DNA of 7,048 bases from Acidimicrobiales bacterium (lineage in GTDB: Bacteria; Actinomycetota; Acidimicrobiia; Acidimicrobiales; Palsa-688): contig JAFAWZ010000111.1 in assembly GCA_019241495.1 (NCBI GenBank), forward strand, positions 1 through 7,048, read 5' to 3'. Made by a program: the position numbers and the translations under genes. Position 1 is the first letter of the stretch. Every line of letters begins with the position of its first letter. Shown here piece by piece: positions 1 through 6,910 of this stretch. The notes under the pieces are model-generated. The model was given only the letters and a program-made list of their open reading frames with translations. It did no database searches and was not told the DNA's origin.

Positions 1-66
1 GCCATACCGGGCCAGTCCGGTGGGAGTCCGAGGCAGAAGTCCATCGGGGTAGACGGAAGCGGCCGC

Positions 67-88
67 GCCTCGACGGAAAGGTCGAGGC
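67..88. repeat. Perfect 8-bp inverted repeat with 6-base loop
   Basis: GCCTCGAC at 67-74 is the exact reverse complement of GTCGAGGC at 81-88, with GGAAAG between them. It lies inside the second-frame part of the broken gene, where it encodes Ser-Leu-Asp-Leu-Ser-Val-Glu-Ala. No T-run follows it on either strand. It may be a chance coding hairpin. Confidence 0.5.
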
Positions 89-342
89 TCGCCAGCCAGT
101 CGGGTTGGTGGGTGGTGGCGACGTCGGGTTCGAGGGTTGTCCAGAGCCGGGGCCGGGTCGTGGTCACCGTCCACGGGCTGAGTCCTGCCGCCGTCACGAC
201 CTGGGGCACGTTTCCGTATCGCCAGCCGGCCTTGGTCAGCCAGAACCCCTCCTGAAAGAGGCTGTCGGGGCGAAGAGGGCTTTCGTGGGGTCGGTATGAC
301 GAGACCCCGTAGACGGCCTGCTCGAACTCATAGTCCTTCGTC

Positions 343-344
343 GG
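343..344 (-). other. Frameshift site (probable loss of one C)
   Basis: On the minus strand the gene reads ATC TAC CGA CGA AGG here. Adding one C gives ATC TAC CCG ACG AAG GAC TAT (Ile-Tyr-Pro-Thr-Lys-Asp-Tyr) and joins the two open frames. No X XXY YYZ slippery heptamer is visible, so programmed -1 frameshifting is unlikely. Mutation or a base-calling error in a short C run fits better. Confidence 0.75.
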
Positions 345-1172
345 TAGATCGTGTTCGACAAGACCGCTACGACGAGTGGCGCGTCGAGCTGACCGTACTT
401 GTTCTTCTTCGAGTCGAGTGCTCGACGGATACCGGTGACGTTGTCGACCACCACCGCCTCGCCCGGCCCGAGCATGCCAAGCGCGGAACGGGCTTTGCCG
501 CGAGCCTCTTCCTTGAGCGGAAGGGCGTGGAACTCCAGGTACCAGCCTTCGTCATCCCAATCGAGGGAGGGCAAGGCGTCGAAACCCGCCGACGTTCGAG
601 TTTCCACGGATCGCGCCACCGTGTCGGCATCGAGGCCGTCCAACCATGCTTTGAGCGTTTGGCGTAGACGCTTGGTCGCCAACGCCTTCGTTCCGACCGT
701 GTAGGTGGACAACTCGAGAGCGAAGTCCTGCACCTCAAGATCGTTCAGGATCTGGTGCACGTCCTGTAGGCGGCGGTCCTCGGCGATCGCAGTTGGGGCT
801 TGGCCGACGCTGACGGCTTCGAGGTAGAAGCTTTCGCCGTCGCGGGTCATGCGGAAGTCGGGGCGCGTTGGTCGGCCGGGAATGTCGGGATGGATCTCGA
901 TCTCGTAACCCGAGCATCGGTAGGCCTCGTGGAGGAAGAGCTCCCAGAACGCGGACTCCATCTGGCGGTCATCCGCTCGAAGCGCACCGCGGAGATCATT
1001 CTTCGCGGCCTGCGGAAGGTGGGAGAACCAGTCTTCGATGAGATCGCGCACCCGCTCGAAATACTGGGAGGCCGAGCGGTTCAAGAACGCGAACCTGCCC
1101 TCATTGTGCCGGGCGGGGGTGGCGTCAGTCCGCGGTAGATCGTCGAAGACCTTGATTTCCATAGGAAGGTCG

Positions 1173-1178
1173 CTCCTC
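1173..1178 (-). promoter_or_regulatory. Ribosome binding site of the third cassette gene
   Basis: GAGGAG on the minus strand, ten bases before ATG 1162. It lies between the TAA of the large helical gene (1180-1182) and the start codon, so the third gene is probably translated from the same transcript. The spacing is slightly long. Confidence 0.55.
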
Positions 1179-1179
1179 G

Positions 1180-4100
1180 TTATCGAATGTCGAGCCAGCT
1201 GAGGTGGCCTCGGGCGGCCGCCCTGCTCGTTGCTTCTTGGGCGGCGCGCCTCGCCCCGTTATCGGGGCTTGCCAGCGCGGTGCGGATGATCGTGGTGGCG
1301 CTCTCGTCCCACAGCGAGAATCTCCACCCGTCACTCTCGTGGTCGACCATGTCCGCGAGCAGTTCCACAGCGGAGCGAGGGTGATCAGCTGAGAGGGCAG
1401 CGAGTTGCTCGATAACCATATGGGCGGGTTCTGCGGCTCCGGCGAGGGAAAGGGCGTCGCGGAGTCCGTCGAATCGGCGCTCTGCCGGCAACCGGGTGGA
1501 ACAGAACCACCAGCCGTAGGCGGAGAGCTCCTTGGACCGTTGGGTCTGCGCGGCCTGGACACGGCTGTCCCACAAAGCGAGGAGCCGGTCGAGGACCGCT
1601 GGTTCCAGTGGCGGTCCGTCTTGAGCGAGGCCCCGGCCGACCGATTCGAGGGCCAGTCGTCGCGTCTCGTCGTCGGCACCGTCGAAGAACGCGCCGAGCA
1701 ATCCCTCGTCGAGGGCGAGCTCGCCAGACCAATAGAGGTTCATGAGATGGTTGGCGAGCGCGTGATCTCTGCCCTGGTCCCGGCGGTCCTCGCTTTCGGG
1801 CGTGAGCCGGGCGACGGCCAGGGCGTACTGGTCGCGCAGGGCCAGCCAGGTTGGCTTATTTCGGACTCCTCGCCACAGGTATGCGTCCCACGCCGCCTCC
1901 CAGAGCCGGCGCAGGGGCTCTTCGGCCGGGAAGATTCGGGCGGCTGCCCCTTCGGCCCACCCTCTGTCGAAGGCCAGCAGGTTGCTGAATTCGCGCCCAA
2001 GGACGGCACGTACCGCTACCGATGGGTCGGCGACGGGGTCGAGGTGTTGTTCGATCAGGCTGGTGATCTCGCTGAAGGGATCGTCGGGGTGGTTCTGGTA
2101 CACCCAGACCCCGTACTGCACGGCGGTATCGACGGCCCTCGGTCTCACGCTGTTGAGCGCTAGGTCGTCGGGGCTCATGTTCGGCGGCCCGAAGCGCTCC
2201 TCTTCGACAGGCGTGGGGTGGGGGTCGCGCGCCACGACTGCGATCAGATCGAATATCCGCCGACGATGTTCCTCTCCAGGCCGGTGAGGACCGGTGAACC
2301 CGGAGGTGAGGAGACGCATGACGTCCAGACGCGCCCATCCCCATCCGTCGGTGGTGCTGTCATCTGGGGTCTGCGATCGAGGGTGCGACACGACCGTCTC
2401 GCACAGGTCGATCACCTGGTGCCAGTCGAGCGCCTCGCCGCTGGTGAGGGCGCGCACGATTCCGTTCAGGGCGCCGTGGGCGTACTCGACGTCTAGGTCT
2501 CCGAGCTGGCGTGCCTCAAGGAGGTAGCGGGACGGGTCGGCCGCCACCACATTGGTCAGCGTCTGCGCGAGGCCGCCCTTTGAGGGGCCGAGGAACTCGG
2601 GCGACGGTTCGAATGCGGCGAGGTAGGCGACGAGGTCGTCGATGCTCAGAGTTGCCAGTTCTTCTGCGTTGGTGGGGCTGCGCTCGGCGACTGGGCCGCC
2701 CGTGAAGAGTGGGGCGTCGGAGGGTCGCGGTGGACCGTTCTCAGCCACGAGCGCTTCGTAGCGCTCGGCCCAATCTTCGGGAAGTTGCCCGGCGAGCGGG
2801 GCGAGCCGATCGCGCTGCCAAATCTCGACATAGGTCTGAAGCTCTTCGGTCGTCGGCTCCCGTCCCTGCGCTTGGCGCACCCACTCGATGTGTCCGTCGA
2901 CGTGGCTCGGGCCTCGCTCCACCAAGGCGAGGATCGCCCGCTGTGCTTCGGCGTCGAGACCCGCGAAGCGAGCGGCAAGGAGTCGGTCGTATTCCGGGCG
3001 GAGCTGCAGGTCGTCGAAGACGGCCGGATCGGTCAGCTGTATTCGGATCTCGGGCTCGTCGGCGGTTGAGCGGACGAGCAGGTCGAGGCTGAGCCGGCGG
3101 AAGATCGACCACTTCTGGGTGCCAAGGAGATCCAGCAGCGGACCCATGTCTGCTGGGACTTCGGCGGCTCGGGAGGCTAAGGCATGGCTGAGCGCAGTCG
3201 TGAGTCTGCTCTTGATTCCGAGGTCGTGGCTGAACCCGCCAGGGGCAATGGCCCGGTGCCAAACGGAGGAGAAGTCTTGGCCCTCCTCGATCATCTCTGG
3301 TGAGGCCGAGACGGTGATCGCTTCCTCCAGCAGGCCGGCGAACAGTTCGATCACCGGCTGGCCGATGGCGGCGGCCAGTGGCGTGGTGTGCCGTTGGAGG
3401 ATCGATTCGTAGGTGTGCTCATCGATACGCAGTCGGGGCTCTCGCATCGAGCGAACGAACTCCGATGGCAGGTCGCTCTCCTCCGGCTCAACGGGCTCAG
3501 CCGGCTCGAAGCTCAGGAGAGCGCGCGTCAACGCCAGTGCCGACTTAAGGTCCCCAGCTTCGCTGAAGGCACCGATGAGCTCGGCGAGCCGCATGGGAAA
3601 CCCGATTCGGTAGCGGGCCTCGAGGGTTGCCGCCAAACGAGGGACCAGCTGTGCCGCATTGGCGACCGGAAGCGCACGGCCAATGTCAACGATCCCCGAG
3701 TTCACAGCGGCGTTGTCGGTCGTTGGGATGGCCTTTGCTATCTCGGTCACCTGGTCGGGCTGGACCGTTGCCATGCGGACGAGGTAGCGCAGCTGGGGCC
3801 ACGGCGGGAAGCCGACGGTGTTGTCGTCGTGCAACTCGGGCTGGGGCGGCTCGGCGAACAGTCGGGCGCGCCGCAGCAGGGGCAACCACGAGGGGTCGGC
3901 GATGCCTTCGAAGAACCGTCCGAGCGCAACGAAGTCTTGCGGGACGCTGGTCAGCAGGAACTTGACGTCGTCCGCGGTGGCTGGGGCCTTGACCGCCAAC
4001 TGGTCCAAGGTGGCAATGACCGAGGCGAAGTTGGCTTCCATCTTGTCGAGGACGTAGTCGAGAATGCCTTGGAAGTCGTCGAAGAACTGGGTGACGGTGT

Positions 4101-4524
4101 CGGTCACGGGGGCGGGGTCGGCGAGGTTCCGCCGGTGCGCCCGCCCGTGGTAGCTGCCGGCCTGGCGAAGCCACTCCTTGGCGACGGGGTCTGTGATCGG
4201 GATTCCGAGTGCGGCGAGGATGGCACGGATCTCGTCCTTGTGACTACTGCCGCTCTCCTTCGCATCTTCGTCGGCCGCTGGCGCGCTACTTGCTGAGAGC
4301 GGAACCAGCACGTCACGTAGTGCGGACTCGATCTCCCTCATCAGATGGGCCACCAAGTGGGTGGTGGACTGGAACCGTTCGGGGTCGTCCATGAGGTCGC
4401 AGGCGTCGCGGTAGAACGCCGTCGGACCGGGTCCGACCAGCTTGCCGAGCCTCCAGCGGATCCGGAGCCGGCGGGGGTCGGGCGGCGGTCCCGATGGCAG
4501 CGGCTGGCCGGGGTCCTCAGCCAC
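1180..4524 (-). CDS. Giant alpha-helical repeat protein of unknown function (1,114 aa)
   Basis: Central gene of the cassette. I place the start at GTG 4524, with GAGG six bases upstream. The frame is open a further 70 codons upstream, but that stretch is Arg/Pro/Ser-rich and overlaps the nuclease gene. The start overlaps the nuclease stop by 8 bases, so translation is probably coupled. No signal peptide, membrane segment, P-loop or obvious catalytic motif is visible. Residues 31-180 form a helical N-terminal domain (FYRDACDLM, HLMREIESALRDVL, FFDDFQGILDYVLDKME) containing R120-x5-H126 (RQAGSYH), which recalls the R-x4-6-H of HEPN domains. An acidic, Ser/Ala-rich linker lies near 77-97. From about 185 to the end are many amphipathic helix pairs (for example WLPLLRRARLF at 213-223 and AVELLADMV at 1052-1060), consistent with a HEAT/TPR-like solenoid. 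Such a protein could be a sensor, scaffold or effector; the family is one I know only as uncharacterised. Reading frame is confident, function is not. Confidence 0.85.
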   Translation of the reverse strand: MAEDPGQPLPSGPPPDPRRLRIRWRLGKLVGPGPTAFYRDACDLMDDPERFQSTTHLVAHLMREIESALRDVLVPLSASSAPAADEDAKESGSSHKDEIRAILAALGIPITDPVAKEWLRQAGSYHGRAHRRNLADPAPVTDTVTQFFDDFQGILDYVLDKMEANFASVIATLDQLAVKAPATADDVKFLLTSVPQDFVALGRFFEGIADPSWLPLLRRARLFAEPPQPELHDDNTVGFPPWPQLRYLVRMATVQPDQVTEIAKAIPTTDNAAVNSGIVDIGRALPVANAAQLVPRLAATLEARYRIGFPMRLAELIGAFSEAGDLKSALALTRALLSFEPAEPVEPEESDLPSEFVRSMREPRLRIDEHTYESILQRHTTPLAAAIGQPVIELFAGLLEEAITVSASPEMIEEGQDFSSVWHRAIAPGGFSHDLGIKSRLTTALSHALASRAAEVPADMGPLLDLLGTQKWSIFRRLSLDLLVRSTADEPEIRIQLTDPAVFDDLQLRPEYDRLLAARFAGLDAEAQRAILALVERGPSHVDGHIEWVRQAQGREPTTEELQTYVEIWQRDRLAPLAGQLPEDWAERYEALVAENGPPRPSDAPLFTGGPVAERSPTNAEELATLSIDDLVAYLAAFEPSPEFLGPSKGGLAQTLTNVVAADPSRYLLEARQLGDLDVEYAHGALNGIVRALTSGEALDWHQVIDLCETVVSHPRSQTPDDSTTDGWGWARLDVMRLLTSGFTGPHRPGEEHRRRIFDLIAVVARDPHPTPVEEERFGPPNMSPDDLALNSVRPRAVDTAVQYGVWVYQNHPDDPFSEITSLIEQHLDPVADPSVAVRAVLGREFSNLLAFDRGWAEGAAARIFPAEEPLRRLWEAAWDAYLWRGVRNKPTWLALRDQYALAVARLTPESEDRRDQGRDHALANHLMNLYWSGELALDEGLLGAFFDGADDETRRLALESVGRGLAQDGPPLEPAVLDRLLALWDSRVQAAQTQRSKELSAYGWWFCSTRLPAERRFDGLRDALSLAGAAEPAHMVIEQLAALSADHPRSAVELLADMVDHESDGWRFSLWDESATTIIRTALASPDNGARRAAQEATSRAAARGHLSWLDIR

Positions 4525-5857
4525 TACCCACCTCGGGCGTGGAGATCGGCTGTACGAGTTCGGCAAACGGCGGCACGCCGAGGCGGTCAAGCGCCCAGTC
4601 CAGCCAGGAACCCTCGGTGGCGTACCAGCTCGACCACTCCGCACGTTGTCGCGTCGCGGCTTTGTTCGGCCCGGCCACGACGATCGATTCCCTCCAGAAG
4701 GGTGGTTGGGTCGTGCAGACGAGACTCGTGGCATTGCCGTCCAGGTTCTCCCAGGTGTTTTCTGCCCCGACGGTCGAGACGGCGGTGGGGGTGCTTGAGA
4801 GGACGATTCCGGCTACATGGTCGAAGGCAGCCAGCTCTGCCGAGAGACCTCGGGCGAGACGTTCGTGCAGACGGCGCCGGGGATAGTCGGGCGGCACGGC
4901 GAGCGCCCAGAACTGCGAAGTCTCGTCGAACCGCAGCCACAGCGGGTGCTCGCCGCGGCCCTGCTCCGCCTTGGCCTTGAGGGCGGTGGTGATGCGTCGC
5001 CACTCGTCGCCGTGGCGGATGGTCGTCGAGTGTCCGGCTCCGGTCGTAGGCCAGCCAGGTTGGATGACAAGGTGCCCACCCCAGGGTGGAGTCGTCTCGA
5101 TCACGAGTCCCGACCGCGCTACATCCGCGGCCAGGCGGGCCAGCTCTTCAAGCCATGCGTCGAGCTTGTCATCCTCGGCTCCTGGCTCGACCTCGCCGTC
5201 GAAGGTGACCCGTTCGCGTGACTCAATCGCCATGAGGGCCATCGAGACCCGGCGGCTGAAGGAAAGATCCTCGCTGGACTGCTGGTCCAAGAGGAAACCC
5301 TTTACTTCGACGAGCATGGCGTCGTCCGCTCTGACAACGAGCAAGTCGGTTCGGCTGCCCGCGTTGCCGACGCCAGGTTCGAACGTCACTCCCCAACCGG
5401 CGCGCATTGCCAACCCACCGACCTCGAGCTGGAGGAGGCTGTGCGCGAAGTGCCCGAGGTCCCGGCGCATGTTTCGGCGGAGGTCAGCGATCCCGGAGAC
5501 ACCCTGCAAGAGACGAAGTCGCGACCCCAGATCCAAGAGGCGCGCGTAGACGTGCGGGACGTCGTTGGAGGGCCACCAGTGCCAAGACATGAGTGGCAGT
5601 CCCGACCTGGACGATCTGGTGCCATTCGGCAGGAATCGTGCGAGCCAGTCCTCGCCCAGGTATTCGGCGACAGCGTCCACCGCGGCACGGACAGCCTGTT
5701 TGCCAACATCGGTGAGCGCGTTCGAGCGTTCCACGGGCGCCGACCACAAATCCCAGGTCAGCTGGACTTCCCCTCGCTCGATGGCGAGCCACGCCTCGAC
5801 CTCTTCCGTCTCCACAGATCTGAGTGTCGCGCGGGCCTGAGACAACCATCGCGCCAT
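4517..5857 (-). CDS. PD-(D/E)XK nuclease-domain protein (446 aa)
   Basis: First gene of the cassette, probably a DNA-cutting enzyme. The core is clear at residues 140-190: a helix with Glu145 (LLQLEVGG), then TDLLVV (Asp171), then MLVEVKGF, the ExK motif (Glu184, Lys186). Spacing and hydrophobic strands are as expected for the PD-(D/E)XK fold. Residues 1-130 form a separate domain rich in Trp (LTWDLW, SWHWWP). Residues about 285-446 form a mixed domain (ALKAKAEQ, PLWLRFD, HVAGIVLSS) of a kind I associate with uncharacterised restriction-like proteins. No membrane segment is seen. I chose ATG 5857 because it is the first ATG after the hydrolase gene, and upstream the frame overlaps that gene as a Ser/Pro/Thr-rich shadow. 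Its Shine-Dalgarno is poor (GGGTGAG directly abutting ATG), so the start is the weakest part of the call. It overlaps the next gene by 8 bases. Confidence 0.85.
   Translation of the reverse strand: MARWLSQARATLRSVETEEVEAWLAIERGEVQLTWDLWSAPVERSNALTDVGKQAVRAAVDAVAEYLGEDWLARFLPNGTRSSRSGLPLMSWHWWPSNDVPHVYARLLDLGSRLRLLQGVSGIADLRRNMRRDLGHFAHSLLQLEVGGLAMRAGWGVTFEPGVGNAGSRTDLLVVRADDAMLVEVKGFLLDQQSSEDLSFSRRVSMALMAIESRERVTFDGEVEPGAEDDKLDAWLEELARLAADVARSGLVIETTPPWGGHLVIQPGWPTTGAGHSTTIRHGDEWRRITTALKAKAEQGRGEHPLWLRFDETSQFWALAVPPDYPRRRLHERLARGLSAELAAFDHVAGIVLSSTPTAVSTVGAENTWENLDGNATSLVCTTQPPFWRESIVVAGPNKAATRQRAEWSSWYATEGSWLDWALDRLGVPPFAELVQPISTPEVGSG
4528..4534 (-). promoter_or_regulatory. Ribosome binding site that decides the GTG start of the giant helical protein
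   Basis: GAGGTGG on the minus strand, inside the last codons of the nuclease gene. Its GAGG core is six bases from GTG 4524. This favours the GTG start over the in-frame ATG at 4734 and suggests that ribosomes finishing the nuclease gene restart here. Confidence 0.65.
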
Positions 5858-5918
5858 CTCACCCGGGCCACCGATGCAGGTTGCTGTTCTCGCCTCGGGA
5901 GGCGCGCCTGATTGACCT
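5858..5918. other. Short gap between the transfer gene and the cassette, with a small stem-loop
   Basis: This 61-base gap is the longest non-coding stretch and marks the change from cell-wall hydrolase to nuclease cassette. It holds a 5-bp stem (CGCCT 5891-5895 with AGGCG 5900-5904, 4-base loop) and the palindrome GGCGCGCC at 5901-5908. No T-run follows the stem, so it is a weak terminator candidate at best. I see no convincing -35/-10 pair, so the cassette may be read from the transfer operon or from a promoter inside the hydrolase gene. Confidence 0.35.
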
Positions 5919-6908
5919 TCAGGTAGGAGGTAGCACGCTGGGCCTGGTGGCGCCCACGTAGATGTCGCTCCCGAAGGACGCTCCGACCGTTGGGGGGAAC
6001 GGTTCGACTCGGACGTCGACGCCGGTGTAGGGGGCGTCGACCATGACGGTTTGGCTGCCTTCGGTCCCGACGTAGATCCCGACGTGGGTGACGTCGTCGG
6101 GTCCCCCGCCGAAGAAGACGAGGTCGCCGGGTTCGAGGGGTGTCCCGGGCGGGAGCTGAGGGCCGGCGTCGTATTGGTCTTGGGCGACTCTGGGGAGGGT
6201 GATCCCGGCGGTCTTGTAGGCGGCTTGGACGAGGCCGGAGCAGTCGAAGCCGACACCGGGGGTCTCGCCGCCCCATATATAAGGAGTACCGACTTGGGCG
6301 AGGGCCCAGTCGACGGCGACGCCTCCGGCGGTGCCGGCGGCGACGGTCTGGGCCTGGGTTTCACCGAGCGATCCGGCGAGGGTGATGACTTGGGTGACGT
6401 AGGCGTCGGAGTGGTTGTAGGCGAACACGGCGGCGTCCAGGTTGGCGCCGTTGGCGGCGCCGTTGGCACAGAGGTCTCGGGCGGCGGCGTAGTCGGCGTC
6501 GAGCTGATCGTAGGGGGAGGGCGGGTTGGCACCGCCGGGCGGGACGGGCTGGTCGTATTCGGCGTAGGTGGCCGGCTCGAACTGCATGGGGCCTTCGGCG
6601 CCCGCACTGTTGGCGCCGGACTGCACGCCGGGGAGGGTGGAGGTGCCGTTGTCGGATTCGACGGTGCCGATGGCGGCGAGCACCGTCCAGGGCAGGCCGG
6701 GGCAGGTGCCGGCGGCTTGTTGGTAGTCGAGGAGGCTGGCGGCGGACATGAGGTCGTGAGCGACACCACTGGCAATGCTGTCGCCGCCGCTGAGCAGCGA
6801 GGAGACACCGGCGCCGGCTCCGGCGGCGAGGAGCACGACGAGCATCAAGAAGCCGGCGGCTCCGGCGGCGAGCTTGTTGGTCAGGGATCCGGTGGTGCTG
6901 TCGGTCAG
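5919..6908 (-). CDS. Membrane-anchored lytic transglycosylase and NlpC/P60 (C40) peptidase
   Basis: A two-domain cell-wall hydrolase that should open peptidoglycan outside the membrane. Counting from CTG 6908 (329 aa), residues about 13-40 form one hydrophobic anchor, rich in Ala, Gly, Leu and Val. A lytic transglycosylase (SLT) domain spans about 55-180, with catalytic Glu84 (GTVES), GPMQF at 106-110 and AYNHSDAYV at 163-171. An NlpC/P60 domain follows at about 197-320, with nucleophile Cys223 (FDCSGLV), His275 (THVGIYVG) and DAPYTG near 291 for the third catalytic position. This architecture is common in Gram-positive conjugation systems (VirB1/Tcp-like), where it helps the transfer channel cross the wall. 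The start is placed at CTG because GGAGG lies five bases upstream and the preceding stop is two bases away. The alternative, TTG 6848 or the adjacent ATG, has no good Shine-Dalgarno and cuts into the anchor. A housekeeping wall hydrolase is less likely given the tight junction with the upstream gene. Confidence 0.9.
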   Translation of the reverse strand: MTDSTTGSLTNKLAAGAAGFLMLVVLLAAGAGAGVSSLLSGGDSIASGVAHDLMSAASLLDYQQAAGTCPGLPWTVLAAIGTVESDNGTSTLPGVQSGANSAGAEGPMQFEPATYAEYDQPVPPGGANPPSPYDQLDADYAAARDLCANGAANGANLDAAVFAYNHSDAYVTQVITLAGSLGETQAQTVAAGTAGGVAVDWALAQVGTPYIWGGETPGVGFDCSGLVQAAYKTAGITLPRVAQDQYDAGPQLPPGTPLEPGDLVFFGGGPDDVTHVGIYVGTEGSQTVMVDAPYTGVDVRVEPFPPTVGASFGSDIYVGATRPSVLPPT

Positions 6909-6910
6909 TG

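Larger units (their letters stand above)
1..1162 (-). pseudogene. PD-(D/E)XK-like protein of unknown function, frameshifted and cut by the window edge
   Basis: Third gene of the cassette. It starts at ATG 1162, 17 bases after the stop of the preceding gene, with GAGGAG ten bases upstream. The first frame reads well to Tyr273 (base 344). It then degenerates into a Ser/Arg/Thr-rich tail ending at 236. From base 341 the neighbouring frame stays open for 113 codons to the window edge and looks like genuine protein (KDYEFEQAVYG, GFWLTKAGWRYG, LSPWTV, PRLW). One missing C in a run read as CC (343-344) explains the break; repair gives at least 387 residues. Residues 70-117 resemble a restriction-endonuclease-like core: helix with E70/E74, HPDIPG, RPDF (D102), then FYLEAV (E115). 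The usual lysine of ExK is Val117. A KKNKYGQLDAPLVVAV segment lies at 252-267. I know similar layouts only as uncharacterised bacterial proteins. The break may be a real mutation or a sequencing error. Confidence 0.75.

Noticed and set aside
236..342. First-frame C-terminal tail of the third cassette gene after Tyr273
   Set aside because: It is Ser/Arg/Thr-rich and unlike the rest of the protein. The competing frame over the same bases is longer and reads as well-structured protein, so this tail is taken as out of frame.
342..1143. An 11-base direct repeat, CGGTAGATCGT at 342-352 and 1133-1143
   Set aside because: One copy lies at the frameshift and the other near the start of the same gene, but both are coding and the repeat is short. 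I see no duplication or flanking repeat, so chance is likely.
1405..4296. Long plus-strand open frames, for example 1405-2163 and 3388-4296
   Set aside because: They lie antisense to the large helical gene, read as Gly/Arg/Val-rich sequence without domain character, and are expected shadows of a GC-rich gene.
4525..4734. Upstream ATG start at 4734 for the giant helical protein
   Set aside because: The 70 extra residues are Arg/Pro/Ser-rich and overlap the nuclease C-terminus by more than 200 bases, while GTG 4524 has a well-placed ribosome binding site.
5858..6808. Upstream open extension (317 codons) of the nuclease frame, which would give a 763-aa protein
   Set aside because: It is a low-complexity Ser/Pro/Thr-rich translation lying wholly within the cell-wall hydrolase gene, whose own frame has clear catalytic motifs. 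It stays open because GC-rich DNA lacks stop codons.
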